Below, in pieces: positions 1 through 5,778 of a stretch of DNA of 8,797 nucleotides. The position numbers and the translations under genes were made by a program. The stretch lies in assembly GCA_018970825.1 (NCBI GenBank), contig JAGWVP010000101.1, forward strand, positions 1-8,797. Reading direction: 5' to 3'. Positions within the stretch are counted from its first letter, which is position 1. Every line of letters begins with the position of its first letter. A model generated the notes under the pieces. That model worked only from the letters and a program-made list of their open reading frames with translations, had not been told where the DNA came from and made no database searches. Source of the stretch: a bacterium. Its GTDB lineage: Bacteria > Desulfobacterota > Binatia > UBA12015.

Positions 1-902
1 GGCTGCGCACGGACGACGGCCCCGCTCTCCTTCGCACGGCGGCACCCGCGCTGCGCATGGAGCTGATCGTCGTCTACCTGGTCGCGACTCTCCACAAGCT
101 CAACCTCGACTTCCTCGACCCGGAGACGAGCTGCGTCTCGACGCTCCTGCGCGCGGCGAACGAGCAGGCCTTCCCGCTGCGGTTCCTTCCCCGGGTTCCG
201 GACGGTCTCGTCCGGCCCGCCATCCACGCGACCCTCCTCGTCGAGGCGGCGATCCCCTTCCTGCTCTGGCTGCGATGCGGTCGCGCCGCCGGGATCGGGC
301 TCGCGCTCCTCTTCCACTCCTTCCTCTCGTCGGGGCCCCGCAACGGGTTCTCGGCCTTCGCCATCGTGATCTTCCCGCTGCTCGTCCTCTTCTCGAGCGA
401 GGCGAGCGCGGCACGCCTCGTCGACGCGGCGCGCGCCGTGAGGGCCCGACTGTCCGAAGGATTCGCCGGCCGCCTGGGGCCGTGGCTCGCGGGACTCGTG
501 CTCCTCGTCGTGTCGGCGATGGCCGACCGGCTCGGAATGTACCGGCTCTTCCCGTTCTGGATCACCCTCGATCTCTTCCTCCTCGCCTTCTTCGCCGCCG
601 AGGTGCTCCACCACCGGGCCGACATCGGCGATGCGTCGCCCCGACTCTTCGACGTCGAGTCGGCGGTGCTCACCGTGATGCCCGCCCTGCTGCTCGCGAG
701 CAGCCTGTCGCCTTACCTGGGACTCAAGACGGAAGGCTCCTTCGCGATGTTCTCGAACCTGCGCACGGAGGGGCGTCACCCGAACTCGCTCGCGTTGCGG
801 CTGATCTCGGTGTCGGCCCCGGCCTGCCTCGCGTCCTTCCCGCTCGACTCGAGGTCGACGACGAAACCGTCGATGCCCGCCGCGGCCGCGGCGCGTGCGT
901 AG
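1..902 (+). CDS. HTTM-type multi-pass membrane protein, 5' partial and 3' truncated
   Basis: This is an integral membrane protein resembling the HTTM (horizontally transferred transmembrane, vitamin K-dependent gamma-carboxylase-like) family; its substrate is unknown. The frame is open from base 3 without a stop, so ATG 57 is probably internal and the gene begins before the window. Counting from that Met, hydrophobic segments lie near residues 1-14, 55-73, 77-92, 97-114, 141-157, 165-185 and 201-219. Family-like signatures are HKLNLDFLDPETSC (13-26) and SPYLGLKTEGSFAMFSNLRTEG (split here as SPYLGLK at 218-224 and FSNLRTEG at 232-239). Family members normally continue past this point with a further soluble tail. 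Here family-like sequence stops near residue 243 (base ~785), and the last ~38 residues are only the antisense of an aldolase gene on the other strand. The protein is therefore probably truncated by a deletion or rearrangement. Family assignment is by pattern recognition only. Confidence 0.7.
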   Translation, partial: LRTDDGPALLRTAAPALRMELIVVYLVATLHKLNLDFLDPETSCVSTLLRAANEQAFPLRFLPRVPDGLVRPAIHATLLVEAAIPFLLWLRCGRAAGIGLALLFHSFLSSGPRNGFSAFAIVIFPLLVLFSSEASAARLVDAARAVRARLSEGFAGRLGPWLAGLVLLVVSAMADRLGMYRLFPFWITLDLFLLAFFAAEVLHHRADIGDASPRLFDVESAVLTVMPALLLASSLSPYLGLKTEGSFAMFSNLRTEGRHPNSLALRLISVSAPACLASFPLDSRSTTKPSMPAAAAARA

Positions 903-982
903 TCGGCGTCTTGGAAGAAGAGGTAGAGGCCGATCGTGCCCGCCGCACCGCGGGTCGACGGCGGAGGATCCGCGAGCGTCAC
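776..982 (-). pseudogene. HpcH/HpaI (CitE-like) aldolase, N-terminal stump only
   Basis: The 68-residue product resembles the first strand-helix unit of the HpcH/HpaI aldolase / citrate lyase beta TIM-barrel family. It has LYLFFQDADYARAAAAAGID, then GFVVDLESSGK, then DTEISR, matching the family pattern of an N-terminal strand, an alanine-rich helix, a (I/V)DLE-type strand and a 'DT.I.R' segment. Family members are about 250 residues, so roughly three quarters is missing. The frame stops at TGA 776-778, exactly where the convergent HTTM gene also loses its family sequence. The start is GTG at 980-982, overlapping the TGA of the upstream oxygenase as GTGA. This shows it was once the third gene of a translationally coupled operon. 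The metal- and substrate-binding residues of the barrel lie in the missing part, so the fragment is very unlikely to be active. A real small protein is possible but less likely. Confidence 0.65.
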
Positions 983-1860
983 CCGTGCCTCGGCCCCTGC
1001 GACCCACCCGTCTCGGGAGAGCGCTGGCCCGTCCCGAAGCGGCGGACGGCCTCGCGCGAGACCCTCCCGTAGCCTTCGTCACCCGGTTCGAGGTGGCGGA
1101 AGAGGGAGACGAAGGCCGCCGCACGCCCGCCGAACCGGTCGAGCTCGAGCGGCTCCATCGGGTCGATGTCCGCGACGCCGTGGACCGTGCGCCCGTCGTA
1201 GACCAGCACGTCGCCGGCCTGCGCGGAGTCCTCGAAGGGGATGCGACGGTCGTCGCGCTCGACGTACGCCCCGCCCTCCCGGTAGTCGACGCCATTCTCG
1301 GAGAGGAGGAAGAACACCTGGAAGTAGCCCATCTCCGACTCCTCGGTGACGAGCCGGGAGAACAGGTCGCGATGCGGGACCATGAAGCCGCCGCCGCGCG
1401 GGTACTGGTGGATGCGCGTGCAGGTGAACAGCCCGTCGTCGGTGCCTGCGACCGCGAAGTCGTCGGGCAGCCCGTAGAGCCGGTTGCGGAAGCGGGCGAC
1501 CCGAGAAAAGGCGTCGCGCAGCCCGAAGACGTCCGGCGCGAAGATCGGGTTGTAGAGGATCCGGAGGAAGCGGCCCAGGGTGCGCCGCGTGTCCATGCCC
1601 GAGTTCGCGCCGACCACGAGTTTCTGGAAGTTGCGCCGCACGGCCTCGGTTTCGCGCGGGTCGTGCTTGCGGTCGTTCGCGGGATCGAAGCCGCGCGCGA
1701 TCCGCTCGTGGGCAGCTCGAATCTCCCGGCGGTCGAGCAGGCCGGTCACCCGGACGACCGATCGCTCCTCGAGCTGCGCGCGCAGGCCCGCATAGTCGAG
1801 AGAGTCGAGTCCCGAGGCCCGGTGGGTCACCTCGGCGAGAAAGTCCGATGCCTCGCTCAT
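979..1860 (-). CDS. 2-oxoglutarate/Fe(II)-dependent oxygenase, PhyH-like
   Basis: The 293-residue soluble protein has the cupin-fold signature of Fe(II)/2-oxoglutarate oxygenases, which couple 2OG decarboxylation to hydroxylation or another oxidation of a substrate. The HxD motif is H163-R-D165 (FMVPHRD). The distal histidine is H227 (GRTVHGVAD), preceded by the usual acidic turn and GDVLVYDG. R255 (FVSLFRH) is a candidate 2OG carboxylate ligand. The N-terminal ~140 residues carry 'VVRVTGLLDRREIRAAHERI', like the opening of phytanoyl-CoA dioxygenase-type proteins. Start ATG 1858-1860 overlaps the stop of the preceding glycosyltransferase remnant (ATGA), and its own TGA overlaps the aldolase GTG start (GTGA). 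The frame extends further upstream without a stop, but that part reads through the glycosyltransferase in a wrong frame. It is the only intact gene of the three-gene run. The substrate is unknown; a carbohydrate, lipid or amino-acid-derived compound is possible. Confidence 0.8.
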   Translation of the reverse strand: MSEASDFLAEVTHRASGLDSLDYAGLRAQLEERSVVRVTGLLDRREIRAAHERIARGFDPANDRKHDPRETEAVRRNFQKLVVGANSGMDTRRTLGRFLRILYNPIFAPDVFGLRDAFSRVARFRNRLYGLPDDFAVAGTDDGLFTCTRIHQYPRGGGFMVPHRDLFSRLVTEESEMGYFQVFFLLSENGVDYREGGAYVERDDRRIPFEDSAQAGDVLVYDGRTVHGVADIDPMEPLELDRFGGRAAAFVSLFRHLEPGDEGYGRVSREAVRRFGTGQRSPETGGSQGPRHG

Positions 1861-2422
1861 GGAGAGGCCTCCGCGGTCGGCTTCCCGCCGAGCATTTCCG
1901 CCACGAAGCCGACGGCGTTCGCACCCTGCCACGCCAGGAGGAGCCCTGCCGCGCGAGAGTGCCAGGCGAGGGAGCGTCCCCGGGGCGCAAGCCGCCGGTA
2001 CGCCGTCGCGAAGTTCGAGTAGAAGCCGAGAGCTCGCCGTCGAGACCGTTGCGCGTCGCCCCTCCGGCGAGCACGTCCGGATCGCGTCGCACGGCAGCGA
2101 CCAGCCCGCCGAGCCACGCCGGCGTCGGCACGCAGTCGTCGTCGATGAACGCCAGGATCTCGCCGCGGGCGGAGGCCGCACCGAGGTTGCGCGCCACGCC
2201 CGGACCCGCGTTGTCCTGCCGGAGGACCCGCAGCTCGAAGCGGCCACGCGCGAGCGAGGAATCGAGAACCACGGGCTCCGGGGTTCCGTCGTCCACCACG
2301 ACCACCTCGAACTCGCCCGCCTCGGCCGACTGGCGCGAAAGCCCCTCGATGCAACGGGCGAGCGCGCCCGGGCGCGCGAAGCTCGGGATCACGACGGTCG
2401 CTGTCGGAGAACTCGCTGCCAT
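1857..2422 (-). pseudogene. Family 2 glycosyltransferase, internally deleted and frameshifted
   Basis: The N-terminal ~130 residues are a clear GT-A, family 2 nucleotide-sugar domain: ATVVIPSFARPGALARCIEGL, FEVVVVDDGTPEP, RQDNAGPGVARNLGAASARG, and the metal-binding run FIDDDC (D94-D96) followed by PAWLGGLVAAV. After GGATRNGLDGEL (ending near base 2032) the frame is lost. A different frame picks up near base 2026 with GFYSNFATAYRRLAPRG, then a hydrophobic tail GLLLAWQGANAVGFVAEML ending at TGA 1857-1859. That tail looks like the C-terminal end of such enzymes, so the acceptor-binding middle (usually about 100 residues with a GGFDE/ED-type motif) is absent. The C-terminal frame is supported by its ATGA overlap with the oxygenase start. 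Reading straight on in the first frame gives a spurious 447-residue ORF only because GC-rich DNA lacks stops. Start ATG 2420-2422 has no strong Shine-Dalgarno. It is presumably inactive, unless the shift is a sequencing or assembly error. Confidence 0.7.
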
Positions 2423-2514
2423 GCGATTTGCCGATGCCTCGAGGGGCCTCCGCGGAGAGGAAGATCAAGGCGGGGCTGGACTCGGCAACGCGGTCCTGTA
2501 CCAGTGAATCCGCC
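2423..2514. promoter_or_regulatory. Divergent intergenic region with candidate operator palindromes
   Basis: These 92 bp separate the divergent starts of the glycosyltransferase remnant (minus) and the TetR gene (plus). They contain an 8-bp palindrome CCTCGAGG at 2437-2444 and a perfect 10-bp palindrome CTCCGCGGAG at 2448-2457. TetR-family proteins commonly bind palindromes in the divergent promoter next to their own gene, so these are the obvious candidates. In DNA this GC-rich, short palindromes also arise by chance. No convincing -35/-10 pair was seen on either strand. Confidence 0.25.
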
Positions 2515-3237
2515 ATGGCGTCGACCACCTGGACCCCGCTCAAGAAGGCGATCCTGGAGGCGGCCATTCGCCAGCTCGCCAGGAGCGGCGAGGCCTCTCT
2601 TCGGGTCGACCGGATCGCGAGGGAGGCCGGCTGCTCCGCGGCCCTGCTCTACCGCCACTTCGAGAGCCGGGAGGGACTCCTGGAGGCCGCCATGGTCGAG
2701 CGGCTTCGGCGGGAGGCGGCCGCGATCACGAAGGACCTGCTGCAGGCCGTGGAGCAGAGCCGCGACACCGAGGACTTCGTCCGGATGGACGTCGCGATCT
2801 CCCGCGAGACCCACGGACGCCACCGGGCGCGCAACCGCGCGATCATCGCCGAGGTGCTCGCCGCGTCGCGCACCCGCCCCGCCCTTCGCAAGGAGTTCCT
2901 CGAGCAGCAGCGGGAGGTGCAGCGTGCCCTGACCGAACTCGTGAAGACGGGGCAGTCGAAGGGGATCTTCCGCGACGACGTCTCGGCCGACGCGATTTCG
3001 GAGTTCGTCCGTGCCTACACGTTCGGCCGGGCCCTGATCGACGCGGACCTGGAGTCCGCCGACCGTCTCGACGACTGGGTTCGGATCGTCGCCATCTTCG
3101 TCGAGAGCCTGCGCCCCGCGCAGGGAGCCGTCGCGGCCGTCAAGCGCCCGCAGCGACGCCCCGCGCCCGCCCCGGCGAAGACGGTCGAGGTCGTGGCGCC
3201 TCGCTCGCGTCGCGCTTCGAAGACCCGCCGACCCTGA
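2515..3237 (+). CDS. TetR/AcrR-family transcriptional regulator with basic C-terminal tail
   Basis: This is a DNA-binding regulator of 240 residues. The N-terminal TetR helix-turn-helix is clear: KKAILEAAIRQLARSGEASL (10-29), then VDRIAREAGCSAALLYRHFE (31-50) with the signature 'LYRHF', then SREGLLEAAM. Residues ~65-200 are mostly helical, as expected of a ligand-binding and dimerisation domain. The final ~35 residues are rich in Arg, Lys, Pro and Ala (KRPQRRPAPAPAK, SRRASKTRRP), which is unusual for the family. ATG 2515 places the HTH at the usual distance from the N-terminus. In-frame ATG 2434 or TTG 2428 would add about 28 uncharacteristic residues, and none of these starts has a strong Shine-Dalgarno. 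It is divergent from the glycosyltransferase-oxygenase-aldolase run and lies 44 bp upstream of the outer-membrane protein gene, so either may be its target. The ligand is unknown. Confidence 0.9.
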   Translation: MASTTWTPLKKAILEAAIRQLARSGEASLRVDRIAREAGCSAALLYRHFESREGLLEAAMVERLRREAAAITKDLLQAVEQSRDTEDFVRMDVAISRETHGRHRARNRAIIAEVLAASRTRPALRKEFLEQQREVQRALTELVKTGQSKGIFRDDVSADAISEFVRAYTFGRALIDADLESADRLDDWVRIVAIFVESLRPAQGAVAAVKRPQRRPAPAPAKTVEVVAPRSRRASKTRRP

Positions 3238-3270
3238 ATTCGGAACGAGCCAGGGGTCGCCGATCGCGGC

Positions 3271-3275
3271 CGGAG
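3271..3275 (+). promoter_or_regulatory. Shine-Dalgarno site supporting CTG 3282
   Basis: CGGAG, with its GGAG core at 3272-3275, sits 6 nt upstream of CTG 3282. This is the best-placed ribosome-binding site in the region, and it decides the start of the outer-membrane protein because the signal peptide begins directly after this codon. Confidence 0.45.
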
Positions 3276-3281
3276 AACGGA

Positions 3282-4205
3282 CTGCGGATCGCGCTCGCCT
3301 TCCTCGCGGGATCCGCGATCGCGCTCGGCCGGGCGCCGACGAGCGCCCGTGCCGACGACACCTTCGGACAGCGCGTCCTCGGTACGATCGGACTCGACGC
3401 CGGCGTGCAGGGCCCCCCGGGCCTCCACCTGGGCGAACGCTTCCTGCTCTTCGAGGCCGACCGCCTGCTGGACCGCAAGGGCGACCCTCTTCCCGTGCGA
3501 GGCCTCGACGTCCGCTCCTGGGCGAACGTCGTCGGAATCGGGGCGACCTTTCGGCTCGCGGACGGCGCCGGCCCGTTCTGGACCCTGGCCTTCGCCGTGC
3601 CGGTCGCGAGAATCGACGTCCGCGCGGGCCTGCCCGCGATCTCCTTCGACCGCGAGGGGCTCGGTGACATCGCGATCGAGCCCGTGAGACTGGGCTGGCG
3701 GCTCCCGCGCGTGGACGTGGTCGGCGGCTACGACGTCTACGCGCCGACGCAGCAGCTGAACCGGGGCGGCATCGCCCGCTCGCAGTGGACGCACCAGCTC
3801 TCGGCGGGCGGCACCCTGTGGCTCGACGACCAGCGAGGCTTTCGGATCTCGGCGCTCGCGAGCTGGAACATCTACGAGCGCAAGCCCGACGTGGACGTGA
3901 CCCGCGGCCAGACCGTGCAGGTGCAGGGCGGGATCGGCGGCCGCTTCCTTCGCATCGTCGACCTCGGCGTCGCGAGCTACGCGCTCTGGCAGACCGGCCG
4001 CGACCGGGGCGCCGACCTGCCGCCGGCGCTCACGGGCCAGCGCGAGCGCGCCGTCGGCTTGGGCCCCGAGATCGACGTGCTGCTGCCGTGGATCCGGAGC
4101 AGGCTCACGGTGCGCTACGAGTGGGAGGTCTCGGGACGTGCGCGCCTCGACGGGAGCATCCTGGTCGTCGGTCTCGGGTTCGCGGCCTGGCAACCGGAGG
4201 GATAG
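3282..4205 (+). CDS. SphA/MetA-like outer-membrane beta-barrel protein (phenol meta-pathway transporter family), probable CTG start
   Basis: The mature protein resembles the Phenol_MetA_deg / SphA family of outer-membrane barrels, found next to hydrophobic-compound degradation genes and thought to help substrate uptake. Diagnostic stretches are GLGDIAIEPVRLGWRLPRVD (127-146), VGGYDVYAPT (147-156), SQWTHQLSAGGTLWLDD (167-183), GGIGGRFL, DLGVASYALWQTGRDRGADL (228-247) and VGLGPEIDVLLPWIRSRLTV; it ends in an aromatic-rich strand. No ATG, GTG or TTG occurs in frame between ~3120 and GTG 3405, and GTG 3405 would remove the signal peptide. CTG 3282 is preceded by CGGAG (3271-3275) at a 6-nt spacing. 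It gives a textbook signal peptide: MR, then IALAFLAGSAIALG, then APTSARA with cleavage before D25-D26. The product is 307 residues. TetR lies 44 bp upstream, suggesting a shared operon. The family call is strong; the CTG start is inference. Confidence 0.82.
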   Translation: MRIALAFLAGSAIALGRAPTSARADDTFGQRVLGTIGLDAGVQGPPGLHLGERFLLFEADRLLDRKGDPLPVRGLDVRSWANVVGIGATFRLADGAGPFWTLAFAVPVARIDVRAGLPAISFDREGLGDIAIEPVRLGWRLPRVDVVGGYDVYAPTQQLNRGGIARSQWTHQLSAGGTLWLDDQRGFRISALASWNIYERKPDVDVTRGQTVQVQGGIGGRFLRIVDLGVASYALWQTGRDRGADLPPALTGQRERAVGLGPEIDVLLPWIRSRLTVRYEWEVSGRARLDGSILVVGLGFAAWQPEG

Positions 4206-4431
4206 CCTCACGCTCGTGGCCGCCCCGGTCCTGGTGCTCCTCTCGGTGGCAGGGGCCGCCCTGGCGATCGCGTCCCGGCTCGCGAAGGCGGCCATGCGCG
4301 TTGGCAGTCGATCGGGCGAGCGGCGGGCACTCGCGGCGGCGGGAGCGCTCGCGGGGGTCGCCGTGGCCTGTGCTCTCGTGGATTCCGGCGAAAGGCCTGC
4401 CTTGCGCTCGGCGTCCCTTCCCCTCGGACTC
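4206..4431 (+). other. 226-bp gap with open in-frame hydrophobic stretches ahead of the radical SAM gene
   Basis: No separate gene is convincing here. The radical SAM frame stays open from GTG 4138, which lies inside the barrel gene. From GTG 4216 it encodes AAPVLVLLSVAGAALAIASR and later AAAGALAGVAVACALV, two hydrophobic stretches. GTG 4216 is 10 bp past the barrel stop, with GGAGGG at 4196-4201 (14-nt spacing, rather long). The region could be a membrane-anchoring N-terminal extension of the radical SAM protein, a remnant of another gene, or noncoding DNA that is open by chance. The first ~28 codons keep high GC3, which leans slightly towards coding. Confidence 0.35.
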
Positions 4432-5619
4432 ATGAGATTTCGCGCATCGATGGCCCGGTCGCGGGTCGAGCGGATGCTGCGGGCGCTTCGCGACGCGGCA
4501 CGAGCCCTCCGTCTTCGTGACTTCCATTCCCCGAACGGCCCGCCTACCGACTCGGGACGTCCTCGCCCGGAAGACGACCCCGAGCCGATCGAGCCCTTCG
4601 CCGTCGAGAACGCCTCGATGTGCGTGAACCTGAACCAGTGCGACCTGCACTGCATCATGTGCTGGACCCTCCCGGACCGGGAGCGCCAGCGGAAGGGGCA
4701 CCTGCCGCTCGACCCGATGAACATGCCGCGCGAGCGGCTGCTCGAATTCCTCCGCACGCCGGAGATCCAGGCTCTCCCCTCGCTCAGCGTGGTCGGCGGA
4801 GGCGAGCCCTTCGTCTACCCGTTCATCGGGGACCTGCTGCGGGAGGGGCCGACGCCGACCCGGCGCTTGATGATCATGACGCACGGCGGGCTCATCCACC
4901 GAACCGAGGCTCTCTGGCAGGCGGCGGAATCGGCGTCGATCACGCTCACCTTCTCGATCGATGCCGCCACCGAGCAGACCTACTCCGAGATCCGCCGCGG
5001 CGGGAACTGGTCGCAACTGGTCGAGAACGTGAATCGCTACGCGGAAGCGTGCCGCGCGAATCCGTCCGCACACCTGAACGCGTCGTTCGTCGTACTGCAG
5101 CGGAATCTCGACGAAGTCCTGCCCTTCCTGGAGCTCTGCGTGCGCTGGGGGGCACGGTACGTCCACTTCCACCCGGCGATCGCCGGCGCGTACCCGGAGG
5201 AGTGGCGCGTGGACCGAGGCAGCGACCACTACCTCGGCGTCATGCGGGAGGCCTTCGAATTCACGCGAGCCGCCGGGATCTGGCTCGACTCTCCGGAGGA
5301 ACTCCTGACCTCTCCCGCCCTGCTCGAGGGTGCCTCGCGGAGTGAAGCCGCCGTGAAGCACCCCGTCGACGAGGGCAAGGAGGCGCTCGACCCGCGCCGA
5401 TCGTGTCGCCTGCACACCGAGTCGATGACCATCAGCCACCTCGGCGAGGTCTTCGTCTGCGATACGGCGTTCCGCATCTGGTACTCTTGCGGAAACGTGT
5501 TCGAGGGCGGGATCGCCGGCGCGTGGAAGTCGTCGGCCTGGAGTTCTCTCCGACGGGCCCATCGCGAGGGGCGCCCCGAAGAACACCCGCTCTGCCGGAA
5601 CTGCCTGCTCCTGCGTTGA
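4432..5619 (+). CDS. Radical SAM protein with SPASM/twitch-like C-terminal domain
   Basis: This is a radical S-adenosylmethionine enzyme; such proteins cleave SAM with a [4Fe-4S] cluster to form a 5'-deoxyadenosyl radical. Counting from ATG 4432 (395 residues), the cluster motif CxxxCxxC is C70-DLH-C74-IM-C77, followed by a Trp. The SAM-binding GGE motif is GGGEP (122-126), and TFSIDAAT (173-180) fits the core barrel. The C-terminal domain has C325-x12-G-x4-C343 (SCRLHTE...GEVFVC), then SCGNVFEGG (C353) and C388RNC391. This spacing fits a SPASM or twitch auxiliary-cluster domain, seen in peptide- or carbohydrate-modifying radical SAM enzymes. The N-terminus is a basic amphipathic stretch (RSRVERMLRALRDAARALR). 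The start is uncertain: ATG 4432, 4450 or 4474 lack clear Shine-Dalgarno sites, and GTG 4216 would add two hydrophobic segments. No precursor peptide gene is visible nearby, so the substrate is unknown. Confidence 0.85.
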   Translation: MRFRASMARSRVERMLRALRDAARALRLRDFHSPNGPPTDSGRPRPEDDPEPIEPFAVENASMCVNLNQCDLHCIMCWTLPDRERQRKGHLPLDPMNMPRERLLEFLRTPEIQALPSLSVVGGGEPFVYPFIGDLLREGPTPTRRLMIMTHGGLIHRTEALWQAAESASITLTFSIDAATEQTYSEIRRGGNWSQLVENVNRYAEACRANPSAHLNASFVVLQRNLDEVLPFLELCVRWGARYVHFHPAIAGAYPEEWRVDRGSDHYLGVMREAFEFTRAAGIWLDSPEELLTSPALLEGASRSEAAVKHPVDEGKEALDPRRSCRLHTESMTISHLGEVFVCDTAFRIWYSCGNVFEGGIAGAWKSSAWSSLRRAHREGRPEEHPLCRNCLLLR

Positions 5620-5739
5620 TCGGCTCGGCGGCACGCCACGGAATCGACTCGCCGATGGCCGTGGGCGCAGCGAGGTCCCGGGCTTCGCGCTCTCGCACCG
5701 GGCCCTCGAGGGTTCCGTCCCCGGCCTGCCGACGCGACG

Positions 5740-5769
5740 AAGGGCCCGGGGCACGTGCCCCGGGCCCTT
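5740..5769. terminator. 30-bp perfect palindrome, probable bidirectional terminator of ssrA and the radical SAM gene
   Basis: AAGGGCCCGGGGCAC (5740-5754) is followed directly by its exact reverse complement (5755-5769), giving a 15-bp stem less the few bases needed for a loop. It begins 9 nt beyond the tmRNA 3' end on the minus strand and 120 nt past the radical SAM stop on the plus strand. No long U-tract follows on either strand; only CUU-type ends are present. That is common for intrinsic terminators in very GC-rich genomes. The remaining 5620-5739 stretch holds nothing recognisable. Confidence 0.7.
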
Positions 5770-5778
5770 CCCGGTAAG

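Noticed and set aside
895..2022. Plus-strand 375-residue ORF opposite the oxygenase
   Set aside because: It is the antisense of a gene with intact catalytic residues, and no domain is visible.
979..2247. 422-residue version of the oxygenase starting at 2247
   Set aside because: The first ~129 residues are a wrong-frame reading of the glycosyltransferase. ATG 1860 with ATGA overlap is the natural start.
1079..2422. Single 447-residue glycosyltransferase
   Set aside because: After residue ~130 the frame turns into an Arg-rich read-through over the oxygenase gene. The true C-terminal end is in another frame and stops at 1857.
3015..4757. Minus-strand 580-residue ORF
   Set aside because: The composition is Arg/Ser/Ala-rich and low in complexity, with no domain. 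It is antisense to the TetR, barrel and radical SAM genes and is open only because of high GC.
4105..5754. Minus-strand 549-residue ORF
   Set aside because: It is antisense to the radical SAM gene, with shadow-type composition and no recognisable motif.
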